A stretch of 64,000 nucleotides of DNA, taken from Lepiota brunneoincarnata (taxonomy: Eukaryota; Basidiomycota; Agaricomycetes; Agaricales; Agaricaceae). The notes beneath the pieces are model-generated. The model searched no databases and was not told the DNA's origin. It was given only the letters and a program-made list of their open reading frames with translations. Both the position numbers and the translations under genes were made by a program. Of the stretch, positions 51,873 to 61,106 are shown in pieces (the stretch's first letter is position 1; each line of letters begins with the position of its first letter). The stretch lies in NCBI GenBank assembly GCA_023014365.1, contig JAEBUN010000017.1, forward strand, positions 62,001-126,000. Direction: 5' to 3'.

Positions 51873-53273
51873 ATGGTCTCTCAAACAGTTACCCGTACTC
51901 GCACTCTGGTAACTCCAGCCGCTCGCCGTAGCAAACGCATCACTCGACAACCTCCTTCCGAGGAACTGCAACCCGACTCCCTGAGGGCTTCTTGCTCTCA
52001 CCGACAATCGATCGCGCCCTCGACTCCAGACTGGTTCTCTGAAGAGATACAACCCTCAATATTCCAGACCCCCGATGGCCCCGACGAAGGCCCCAACCCC
52101 AATCCTGATCCCAGCGTCCCTGGTGATCCCGATGACTATCCTGACAACGGGGACGGGCCCCCGGGTGACGACGAACCATCAGACAACGGCGACAACAACA
52201 ACAATACCCCACCTGGCAACAACCGAGACGACCATGATCGACTCCTACTCCGAGTTTTCCAACGCATAGCCAATCAAATGGATGGCCGTGGGAATTCTCA
52301 AGCCCCACAGCCTCCCCAAACTCCCCGTACCAAAGCTCACAAACCTGACATCTTTACAGGTTCCGACCCTGCCAAACTCAAACCCTTCCTCTTCCAATGC
52401 CGACTCTACTTCCGTACTAACCCAGCTCAGTTCGCTATCCCTGCCACCAAGGTCAACTTCGCGTTGACGTACCTTACGGGCGTGGCACAGCAACACTTCG
52501 AAATCGGCCTCGACGAGGCCGACAACCACGGAATAATGCACGACTGGATCGAGGACTGGGACCAGTTCACCCTGGAACTGCAGACCAATTTCGGTCCCGC
52601 AGATCCGACCGGAGAAGCTGCTGAGCAGCTTGACTCCCTCCGAATGCGCTACGACGAGAAGATCGCTGTCTACAACGTCGACTTTCTCCGCCTAGCTGGC
52701 CAACTCCGCTGGGGTGACGAAGTATTTTGTCATCGCTACTACAAAGGCCTCCCCGACCGCATCCAGGACATTCTGTCCAACCGGCCCAACAGCAAGCCTG
52801 ACACCTTCATCGAAATGCAAGCAGCAGTAATGAAGATTGACGCTTGCTACTGGGAATGCCAACATGAGAAGGCCCACGCCAAAGCCGCTTCGGACCCGAC
52901 CACCTCTAGGAAACCTGGAGGTAACCCATCCCCTTCCACCTCGACCAACCTGCAACCTGCCGCCAAGCCTGCCAATAATAACAGAGGCAGCATGCCCAAC
53001 ACCAGCTTCAAGGGCAATCCGCCCAACCCGTCCGCCGGTCAGAAATTGGCCCCGCCCAAATCTGACCTTACTAGTAAACTTGGTAAGGACGGTAAATTAA
53101 CCCCTGAGGAACGTCAACAACATTTCGACAATAACCTCTGCCTTGTCTGTGCAGATCCCAATCACAGGGCTGCCAACTGCGACAAGAAGAAATTCCCTGA
53201 TGCCAAGGCTAAAGGCCGACAGGCTCAACTCCCCGAGACAGACGCGCCGGCTCTCCTGAGCTCGGAAAAATAG
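51873..53273 (+). CDS. Gag of G1
   Basis: 466 codons, starting 53 nt after the LTR. Residues 1-150 are acidic and Pro/Asn/Asp-rich, then a retrotransposon gag (capsid-like) domain at about 160-330 (KPFLFQCRLYFRTNPAQF...GLPDRIQDIL). A zinc knuckle C423-C426-H431-C436 (CLVCADPNHRAANC) lies near the C-terminus. Forms the particle and packages RNA. The stop TAG at 53271-53273 lies in an A-rich GGAAAAATAG context, and the pol frame is already open here in the -1 frame from 53201. No internal damage. Confidence 0.93.
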   Translation: MVSQTVTRTRTLVTPAARRSKRITRQPPSEELQPDSLRASCSHRQSIAPSTPDWFSEEIQPSIFQTPDGPDEGPNPNPDPSVPGDPDDYPDNGDGPPGDDEPSDNGDNNNNTPPGNNRDDHDRLLLRVFQRIANQMDGRGNSQAPQPPQTPRTKAHKPDIFTGSDPAKLKPFLFQCRLYFRTNPAQFAIPATKVNFALTYLTGVAQQHFEIGLDEADNHGIMHDWIEDWDQFTLELQTNFGPADPTGEAAEQLDSLRMRYDEKIAVYNVDFLRLAGQLRWGDEVFCHRYYKGLPDRIQDILSNRPNSKPDTFIEMQAAVMKIDACYWECQHEKAHAKAASDPTTSRKPGGNPSPSTSTNLQPAAKPANNNRGSMPNTSFKGNPPNPSAGQKLAPPKSDLTSKLGKDGKLTPEERQQHFDNNLCLVCADPNHRAANCDKKKFPDAKAKGRQAQLPETDAPALLSSEK

Positions 53274-53464
53274 TCGGCGGTCCTCAGGCCTCTGCACAGA
53301 CTGAGGATCGCATTGAACTCTGCTGTGCTCCAGAGAGTTTCCGTCTCAATGCGTCCGCTCTTTCCGACCCAAACTCTTTTCATATTACATTAACTTCTCC
53401 TTTAGTTACTTCTTTATCTTCTGTTTCCGCTTCCGTACTCTCCGCTTCGGACCCGCTTTCTACA

Positions 53465-56400
53465 ATGGACAATGTAGTTAGTTCTGATTTCTCTTCTCTT
53501 TCTCCTTTCAAAGCTCTTGTTGATAGTGGTTCTACTCACTGTTTTGTGGACTCATCTTTTGTTCGTTCTCATAGTATTCCAACCTTGTCCATCCCGGCTA
53601 TTGAACTTCGGTTATTTGATGGGACCTCAAATGCCTACATTACGGAGCTTGCGCAACTGCCTGTATCTTTCCCCTCCAGTGAATCTATTATCTTGGACAC
53701 TTATGTCACCCGGCTCGACTCTTCCTGTTCTGTGGTCTTAGGACACAACTGGCTCACCTGCTACAATCCGTTGATTGACTGGGCTTTGGGCAGTATTACT
53801 TTCCGGCCATCCCTACTCGAGAATCCTGCTTCCGTCTCTACCTGTGTTGCACCCGCATCAGCCCCGCCTATGGCCACCCCTGACTCTCCTGACCTAGGTT
53901 CACCACCCTTGTCCGGGACCTCGTCCCAACCTGTCCCCATTGCGAAACTACATATCTCCCTGATAAACGCTCCTGCCTTTATCCACGCTGCCAAGCTCCC
54001 TGGCTCCCAACAATTCCGAATCAACCTCTCCGCCGCCTCCGCATCGGCCGCGTCTTCTTCCATCTCCGAAGACCCGGCTGACCTCTCGTCCATCCCTGAG
54101 GAATACCATGAGTTTGCTGATGTTTTCAGTAAATCGCGTGCTGACACACTCGCTCCACACCGCTCTTACGACCTCCAGATTAACCTAGAGGATGGTGGTC
54201 AGCCTCCGGTCGGTACCATTTACTCCCTTTCACAATCAGAGCTTGGAGCTCTATGTGATTTCATTGATGAACATTTATCTATTGGCTTCATTCACCCCTC
54301 CACTTCTCCTCATGGAGCCCCGGTCCTCTTCGTAAAGAAAAAGGACGGCTCCCTCCGTTTATGTGTTGATTTTAGAGGTCTCAACTGTATTACCAAGAAG
54401 GACCGCTACCCCCTTCCGCTCATCTCCGACCTCTTAGACTCCCCTCGCAAAGCCCGCGTATATACCAAAATCGACCTCCATCACGCGTACCATCTAGTCT
54501 GCGTTGCTGACGGCGACGAATGGAAGACCGCCTTTCGGACCCGCTATGGCTCCTTCAAATGGATGGTCATGCCTTTTGGCCTCACCAACGCCCCCGCCAC
54601 CTTCCAGCGGTTCATGAACGACATATTCAAGGATATGCTTGATGTCTGCGTTACCATTTATCTTGATGACATTCTGATATACTCCGATAATCATAGTATC
54701 CATCGTGACCAAGTCAAGGAGGTCCTCAAGCGGCTCCAACAACACAGTCTATACGCCCGCCCCGACAAATGCCAGTTCCACTCTGATACGGTGGAATACC
54801 TCAGCTACATTCTTTCCCCTGACGGTCTCCGAATGGACCAATCTAAGGTCAAGACCATCCAGGAGTGGCCGGAACCCAAGAAAGTCAAGGACATCCAGTC
54901 CTTCTTAGGTTTCGCCAATTTCTACTGTCGCTTCATTCACGGTTACTCCAACATCGTCGTTCCGCTCACTCGCCTCACCCGCAAAGACGTGAAATGGAAT
55001 TTCACCGACGAATGCTGCGAAGCCTTCAGTTCCCTGAAAGAAGCATTCATATCCGCCCCCGTCCTCACTCCTTGGGCCCCTGACGCTCAGATCATTGTCA
55101 AGACCGACGCCTCCGACTACGCCCTTGCGGCTATCCTCTCTATCATCACTGATGATGGGGAGGTCCATCCCATTGCATTCCATTCCCGCATCTTTAACAT
55201 GGCTGAACTTAATTATGACACACACGACAAGGAACTCCTGGCGATATTCGAGGCTTTTCGTATCTGGCGGCACTATCTTGAGGGTGCCCCTCTTACTATT
55301 GATGTGGTCACCAACCACAAGAACCTCGAATACTTCTGCACCACCAAAATCCTTACTCGCCACCAAGCTCATTGGTCCGAGTTCCTGTCCCAATTCCACC
55401 TCGTCATCCGGTTCCAACCCGGCCGCCTTGGCACCAAGCCTGACGCCCTAACTAGACGATGGGACATCTACCCTAAAGGGGGGAATAGCGACTATGCATC
55501 AGTCAACCCGCACAACTTCCGGCCTGTGTTCACCCACGAACAGCTCGCGGCCTCCGTCCGCGCCACCACTCTTTACGCCCCTTCCCTTTGTGCAGCTGTA
55601 GTCATGGATCTCGACCAGCTACACCGCGATATCCTCACCGCTCTACCAGCGGATCCAACTGCCTCCGCCCATCTTGCTAGCCCAGAAGGCTGTTGGTCAG
55701 TTAACGATAAAGGTTTCCTCCTCCTAGACGACAGAATCTACATCCCTGACGCCGACAATCTCCGACTTTGGGTCCTCCAGTACAAGCACGATCATGTCCT
55801 AGCCAGCCACTTCGGTCAGAACAAAACGCTGGAACTCATCTGGTGCGAATACACCTGGCCTAGTGTCCGCACCTTCGTCAAGGATTTCTGTAAGTCTTGT
55901 GTCACCTGTATGAGGTCTAAACCCCAGCGCCACCGTCCCTATGGTCTCCTCAAACAACTCCCCATTCCCGAACACCCTTGGAATTCAATCTCCATGGACT
56001 TCATCAAAAAACTCCCTGCCTCCTCCGGCTATGATGCCATCCTAGTAATCGTTGACAGACTCACCAAGCAATCCCTCTTCATCCCAACTTACGATACCGT
56101 CACCTCCTCCGACCTCGCCCGCCTATTTGTCCTCCACGTCTTCTCCAAGCACGGCGTACCCGAACATGTTACCTCCGACCATGGCTCCGAATTCGTCTCC
56201 CACTTCTTCCGCTCATTGGGACAAGCCCTCAATATGAAGTTACATTTCACTTCGGGCTACCATCCAGAAGGCGACGGACAGATGGAATGCACCAACCAGA
56301 CCCTCGAACAATATCTTCGGGTCTACTATAACTACCAACAGGACAATTGGTCCGAATTACTACCACTAGCCAAGTTCGCTTACAACAACACTCCTAGTGC

Positions 56401-57073
56401 CACCACCGGTATCTCCCCGTTCTTCGCTAATAAAGGATACCATCTGAACATCACAGTTCATCCTGAACGCAATCTTGCCTCCGCTCGGGCCCGCCATTTT
56501 GCCGTTGATCTCGACGACCTACATACCACCTTGAAGTCTGAAATAATGTTAGCCCAGCAACGCTATCAGGCCTCCGCCGACGTCCGCCGACTTCCTGCCC
56601 TGGACTTCAAGGTTGGACAAAAGGTATTCGTAAAAGCCCAATTCTTCCACACCACCCGTCCTTCCAAAAAACTCTCCGAAAAGTTCCTTGGGCCTTATGA
56701 GATCATTGCACAAGCAGGTACCCATTCCTTTACACTCCGACTTCCTGACTCCATGCGTGGAGTACACCCCGTCTTCCATGTTTCTATGCTTGAACCGGCC
56801 ACACCTAATACCATACCCGCCCGATCGGACCCACCACCTGCACCAGTTTCTATCGACGGCGAACCAGAATACGAGATCGCTCGCATCGTCGACTCAAAGA
56901 TTGATCAGTGCCACGCATGCAAACTCCTCTACAAAGTCATTTGGTTAGGTTATGAAGACACCGAAGAAGAGTCTTCGTGGTTACCGGCTACCAAGCTTGA
57001 ACATGCCATAGATTTAGTAGAGGCTTTCCATTCCTCTTACCCCGATAAGCCTGGCCCCCTCCATTCACTCTGA
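53465..57073 (+). CDS. Pol of G1: protease, RT, RNase H, integrase, chromodomain
   Basis: 1202 codons from ATG 53465; the frame is open upstream to 53201, overlapping gag in -1, so expression as a gag-pol fusion is likely. Protease ALVDSGSTHCF with D20. RT with YLDD at 399-402. RNase H: TDAS and KELLAIFEAF are present, but the conserved TDHKNL reads TNHKNL (N617). Integrase: HHCC finger (HDHVLASHF...CKSCVTCM), then D845, D905 and E941 with 35 residues between the last two. Chromodomain at about 1135-1190 (EYEIARIVDSKI...WLGYEDTEEESSWLP), which in chromoviruses directs integration to heterochromatin. Frame intact; the N617 change probably disables RNase H. Confidence 0.95.
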   Translation: MDNVVSSDFSSLSPFKALVDSGSTHCFVDSSFVRSHSIPTLSIPAIELRLFDGTSNAYITELAQLPVSFPSSESIILDTYVTRLDSSCSVVLGHNWLTCYNPLIDWALGSITFRPSLLENPASVSTCVAPASAPPMATPDSPDLGSPPLSGTSSQPVPIAKLHISLINAPAFIHAAKLPGSQQFRINLSAASASAASSSISEDPADLSSIPEEYHEFADVFSKSRADTLAPHRSYDLQINLEDGGQPPVGTIYSLSQSELGALCDFIDEHLSIGFIHPSTSPHGAPVLFVKKKDGSLRLCVDFRGLNCITKKDRYPLPLISDLLDSPRKARVYTKIDLHHAYHLVCVADGDEWKTAFRTRYGSFKWMVMPFGLTNAPATFQRFMNDIFKDMLDVCVTIYLDDILIYSDNHSIHRDQVKEVLKRLQQHSLYARPDKCQFHSDTVEYLSYILSPDGLRMDQSKVKTIQEWPEPKKVKDIQSFLGFANFYCRFIHGYSNIVVPLTRLTRKDVKWNFTDECCEAFSSLKEAFISAPVLTPWAPDAQIIVKTDASDYALAAILSIITDDGEVHPIAFHSRIFNMAELNYDTHDKELLAIFEAFRIWRHYLEGAPLTIDVVTNHKNLEYFCTTKILTRHQAHWSEFLSQFHLVIRFQPGRLGTKPDALTRRWDIYPKGGNSDYASVNPHNFRPVFTHEQLAASVRATTLYAPSLCAAVVMDLDQLHRDILTALPADPTASAHLASPEGCWSVNDKGFLLLDDRIYIPDADNLRLWVLQYKHDHVLASHFGQNKTLELIWCEYTWPSVRTFVKDFCKSCVTCMRSKPQRHRPYGLLKQLPIPEHPWNSISMDFIKKLPASSGYDAILVIVDRLTKQSLFIPTYDTVTSSDLARLFVLHVFSKHGVPEHVTSDHGSEFVSHFFRSLGQALNMKLHFTSGYHPEGDGQMECTNQTLEQYLRVYYNYQQDNWSELLPLAKFAYNNTPSATTGISPFFANKGYHLNITVHPERNLASARARHFAVDLDDLHTTLKSEIMLAQQRYQASADVRRLPALDFKVGQKVFVKAQFFHTTRPSKKLSEKFLGPYEIIAQAGTHSFTLRLPDSMRGVHPVFHVSMLEPATPNTIPARSDPPPAPVSIDGEPEYEIARIVDSKIDQCHACKLLYKVIWLGYEDTEEESSWLPATKLEHAIDLVEAFHSSYPDKPGPLHSL

Positions 57074-57131
57074 GTTTTCCACTGATCACCCACCATACCA
57101 AGAAACAAAAATATTATTGGACAAGTACAAA

Positions 57132-57612
57132 CTACCTGTCCGTGTCGTTCCCAGAGGTGCGGGGTGGCACCGCCCCATCCTCCATCATACCTCGCACCTC
57201 CTCTTCCGAAATGCCTCTGATGCTCTCCGACTCCTCCGACTCCTCCGTCTCCTCCATCTCCATAATACCCCTACTCGACCAGTTACCATCCACCTGCGCC
57301 TCCCAATGCCGTAACTGTTCATAGTGGCCAGCTGTCAGCTCAACCTTGTCCACCCTCTCCCCCAATCGAGTGATGGCCTGTGCAAGCCGCACCTCCATGA
57401 TATTGACCCGCTTGAGGGTCTTCTGGTGCCCCTCCTCGATAAGTCGCTTCAGCTCTACGGGATCATTTGGTCAGCAAACCTCGCAGTCAGAAACTCCTCA
57501 CTCACCTTCAAATTGTTGGCCCGACATCCCCCCGGCCCTGCTCGGCTCCGTCTCCTCTTGACCCCTGCACCGTTTTTTCATTTTGCTGCACCGATGGCAA
57601 CTCCTGGTGTTA

Positions 57613-57646
<34 letters not shown>

Positions 57647-58219
57647 ATCAGTATGTAGCCTGGAAACCCTCAAAATGACTTACCCGCCGGCGACCTCATA
57701 TGGGACCTCGTCTCGCTGGCACCTCCAGCAGGGGTTCTCACCCCCGAATACGTTTGCATGGCCCCGTCGCGGAGCCGTCCTCGCCTTTGCCTTCCCCTTA
57801 CCCTTATCCCCTGAATCCCCGGAGGCCTCCTCCTCCTCCTCCTCATCTCTCGCCTCGTCCCTATCCATGTATTCGGAATCCAACTCCTCCGTATCTACCT
57901 GCATCGGTTCTTCCGACGGACGGCTCGATGAGGCCCCCGTAGTCGTTGCGAGGAGTCGGGCCCTAATCGCCCGATGCTCTGCCTCGGCAGCCTCATCTTG
58001 TTGCCACCGGATGTCTTCCACCATACGCTCTCTCACCCGCTCCTCCGCTTGTCGCTGGCACAGCGCTATCATCCGCTGCCGCTTCTCCTCCTCTTGTTGT
58101 TCCTCCTCCTCCAGCCTCTCGATTTCCAGCTGCTCTCGCTCCTCTCGCTCCGCCTTCTCCCTCAACAATTGCGCCTTGCGCTCCGCAGCGGTCGGTTGTC
58201 GGGAGGGTTGTCTGCTCAT
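57132..58219 (-). CDS. Antisense spliced gene in G1: Zn2Cys6-like coiled-coil acidic protein
   Basis: My model on the minus strand: exon 1 58219-57684, intron 1 57683-57613 (GTAAGT...TTAG, 71 nt), exon 2 57612-57506, intron 2 57505-57455 (GTGAGT...CCGTAG, 51 nt, with GCTGACC as branch site), exon 3 57454-57132. Coding length 966 nt, 321 residues. Residues about 10-95 are a charged Glu/Arg/Gln coiled coil, 105-150 acidic then a GKGKAKA linker. The cysteine pattern C164-x2-C167-x6-Y174-x9-C184-x2-C187-x6-C194 is that of a fungal Zn(II)2Cys6 cluster with the third Cys changed to Tyr. A second helix (MEVRLAQAITRLGERVDKVE) and an acidic end follow. Convergent with pol. Function unknown; a DNA- or chromatin-binding role is inference. 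Confidence 0.75.
57613..57683 (-). other. Intron 1 of the antisense gene, with a 31-T tract
   Basis: GTAAGT at the 5' end, ACTGAT as possible branch site, then about 31 consecutive T (A's on the plus strand, 57615-57645) before the AG acceptor. The T run fits an expanded polypyrimidine tract. I considered a LINE tail and found no LINE sequence next to it. Confidence 0.6.
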
Positions 58220-58268
58220 GGGGGTAAGAGGTCAAGTTGTGTTTTTTGGAATCGAACCAGTTCACCGT

Positions 58269-58275
58269 TTTTATA
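58269..58275 (-). promoter_or_regulatory. TATA box of the antisense gene in G1
   Basis: On the minus strand the sequence reads GGGTATAAAAACGG, 50 nt before the ATG at 58219. It lies between the gene and the polypurine tract, outside the LTR, so the antisense gene seems to have its own promoter. Confidence 0.6.
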
Positions 58276-58335
58276 CCCTGCCGGAACTTTCCGATGGGCC
58301 CCAGCCTAGACCGCCTTGGGCCTCGAGGCTCGGCC

Positions 58336-58350
58336 CTAAAGGGGGGGCAC
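58336..58350 (+). other. Polypurine tract of G1
   Basis: CTAAAGGGGGGGCAC lies immediately before the 3' LTR. A purine run at this place primes plus-strand DNA synthesis in LTR retrotransposons. Confidence 0.75.
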
Positions 58351-59011
58351 TGTCATATCCATGCCAACTCAGAGTCTAATCATTTAAACTTCGGCTTCTC
58401 GACTCCACGTGTGTTCCACACAACAACCCTCTGCCCTCCGACTCAGCCCCGACCTGCTCCGACCGCAACCCCCTGCCCCGATCACGCGACCACCTCCACA
58501 CATGCCGTGGTTGCCTGACCCTTGGTGTCTCATACCCCCGTCTCCATTTCCCATCCATAGTCAAGATACGTTATTAGTCTCCATACCTGTACCCGTTTCC
58601 ATTCCATTCGTAATCCATTTGTAATCCGTTTGTAACTAGATCGGTCTCCACTTCGCTCCGCACGTAGTCAGTACAAGTCATAGTTCGTAAGGCCAGTAGT
58701 ATATATACTGTAGGTACTTGGCTTGTACTCCTCAGTCTGATAATCGAATCGAGCAGCAGACTAGCTCCCTGTTCTCTGTCCTCTCCTCTCTTCTGCCTCA
58801 CTCCGCTTCGGCCCCGACTTCCTGAAATATGGACTAGGGCAGTAGGAGGGCACAGCACATACGCTGAGGCCGCAAGTCCAACCCCCCACCCGACGTACTC
58901 TGCCTCGGTCCCGAAGTCTACGTACTGACTTTGCCCTGTCCCGCGGTTACCTTATATCAAGGATACCACCCTGACCCTCCGCTTCGGTCCCGACCCGCAC
59001 CAGCTCTAACA
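58351..59011 (+). repeat. 3' LTR of G1 (661 bp)
   Basis: Begins TGTCATATCC at 58351, directly after the polypurine tract, and ends CTCTAACA at 59011. It contains a TATATATA stretch near 58699, the likely TATA box. By eye it differs from the 5' LTR at about 34 positions, nearly all at CpG sites. Confidence 0.95.
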
Positions 59012-59016
59012 ACCGT

Positions 59017-61106
59017 GGAAATAGCCTTGGTAGAGTAGAAGCGAACGTGCTCCCTAAATGTAAGGGCACGGTCGAAATAGAAACCCAAATACCTCCAATA
59101 GGTCTTGGGCCAAAGAGGGGTAGCGCTAGTGAACGGGGGAAACCCCAAGTCCACTGGGGGATTCTCACCGGAACGATCCCATGAGAAATGGAAGAGCTCG
59201 GACTTGTCATGCTCCACGACTAGTGCGAACTGGGTAAAGGTGTCGTGGACGACCTCGTAAGATCTGCGGAGCAGGACGCAGTTAGCGTCCAGGTCTCAGG
59301 CCTGCGCCACAATGGTGCCATCATCGACGTAAGATAGGAGCGATAGGCCCAGTTGAGGAAGCCGCCGCTCGATAATATACATGGCCGGGGCCAAGTAGAG
59401 GCCAGACAGGATGGGTGAGAGGGCAGACCCCTGGCCTACCCCCACCTCCGCCCGGAACAGTTCAGACAGGAAGGAGTTCCAGGCATAGCTGGTAAACCTC
59501 CCCATGAGATAAGAAGCAAAGAACCGGCCCATGCACAGGGAGAACCCCTGCCGAGCCAGAACTGCAAGAAGCATCCCATGATTCAGGGATGGGAAAAACT
59601 GTGTGGTGTCGAAGGCGAGAACACTCGTCTTCAACCTGCGGGCCCACCCGGCATGGACAAGGTGCACGAGGTAGGCACCAGCATCTTTGGTGGACTGCTG
59701 GATCACACCGCCGAACTGGTTCGGATGGAACACACCAAACTTGACAGCCTCAAACTGCAAGCGGCGCGAGATCATCTTCTCGATAAGCTTACCGAGAGTA
59801 TTGAGAAGGACGATCGGTCTGAACGCCTTCGGAGTAGCATAGGAGGGCTTGCCAGGCTTCGGTATGATAACCGACACGCTCTCCTTAAAGTGACGAGGCC
59901 AATGCCCGCACTCCATGCAGGCATCGGCAATCCGACAGACCAAACGGGTAACCGTCGGGCCCGCCAGAACGGACTTGAGGTGCGTCCACGTAACGTGGTC
60001 TGGACTGGGTGACGACAAAGAGGAGCACGCATGCAGAGCCTTGTGCATCTCCAAGTTGGAGAAGACCGGCCACTCCTGCGGTGGGAGCGGATCAATCTGA
60101 TCAAGAACCCCGACATCGACCGGCCAGTCGTTGGTGGCATTGTAAGAACCATGGAGCCCTTCCCAGAGCTCCTCGAGAGTGTTGCAAGGGCAATTGCGGT
60201 AGCGAATCGCCTCGCAGGGAGGCAACTTGCACACCCTGACCCAATCCATCAGGTCCCAGGGGCGCTTGTTGGTAGAAGCAATCTCTTCGATGCGCTCATC
60301 CAAGAACTTGCGTTTGGCGGCCTTCCAGGTCCACTTAAATGTGCAAGCATCTTCCCAGTCCCGGGACTGAGAATACGCCACGTAGGTGCGTGAGCACTCG
60401 TCGTCCCACCACGGTCTAGACCGTGAGACGATGCAAATCTCCTTGGAATGGGCAAGCCATGCCTTGGAAAAGACCGCAGAGATGGCCAGGGCCACCTCGT
60501 CGATCCTGTCAGATGAGCCCAGGTCCGGATAATCCAGACCCATAAGCCCCGTCGAGACCTCAGCTAGGAACTCGGCCTCCTCGTCCAAGTTCCGCTTCAG
60601 CGAGCGCCTGGGCACAGCCTCCTCAAAGGCTTCCAGGGGGACAATGATTCAGAGGGGGCAATGATCAGATTGGCCCCGCAGATCGGGACACCGCGTGGGA
60701 AGTGGCAGATGGCCTGCAGTCGCCCTCGCAAACACGAGGTCGATCACGGTGGAAGCAAGCCCCTCCTCAAAGGGGAAATGTGTGGGGCCCGGGTTCTCAG
60801 GGAGCGAGAGGTCCAGGCCCAACGAATCTGCCGTTTCCAGCAGTGAGGTGGCGGCAGCAGGATTGTGGGGAGCCCACGGGTCCCACTGCGGCGAGCGGCA
60901 GTTAAAGTCCCCAGACATGAGGGCGCACCGCGGGAGAGAGTCGACGGCACCCGCCAAATAGCGAATGCCCGACTGCCTGTCGTCCGAGTAGACATTGAGA
61001 AAGTACACAGCCTCCCCATGCAGGAACATGGAGACAGCCATGATGTCACGGTGATTGACGATGTTGCATTGAAGCGAGGGCCGGAGCCGCATCATCCGGT
61101 TATGTA
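59017..61106 (-). pseudogene. ORF2 of A10, EN-RT half, with stops
   Basis: Minus-strand continuation of A10 beyond G1: RT fragment at 59217-58957 onward, RT core with YVDD near 59310, linker and endonuclease (SGDFNCRSP near 60920). In-frame TGA codons occur near 59297 (Trp in AQAWDLD) and near 60645 (Arg in PLRIT), both explained by single transitions. Split from its first part (62553-62355) by T2. Decayed. Confidence 0.82.

Larger units (their letters stand above)
48148..59011 (+). mobile_element. Ty3/gypsy chromovirus G1 with pogo insert in its 5' LTR
   Basis: Target duplication ACCAT (48143-48147) and ACCGT (59012-59016), differing by one CpG transition. The element sits in ORF2 of A10. 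Order: 5' LTR 48148-51819 (split by P1), leader, gag, pol (protease, RT, RNase H, integrase, chromodomain), an antisense spliced gene, polypurine tract, 3' LTR 58351-59011. Without P1 the element is about 7.85 kb. Confidence 0.95.

Noticed and set aside
55142..55160. CRISPR arrays, tRNA or rRNA genes anywhere in the window
   Set aside because: None seen; the short-period repeats are poly(A) runs, hairpin units and CAC/GAC-rich coding sequence.
57615..57645. Poly(A) run as the tail of a very short LINE insertion
   Set aside because: No LINE 3' sequence (GAGATTT or TTGATTTC) precedes it and no target duplication is clear; it fits the pyrimidine tract of an intron on the minus strand.
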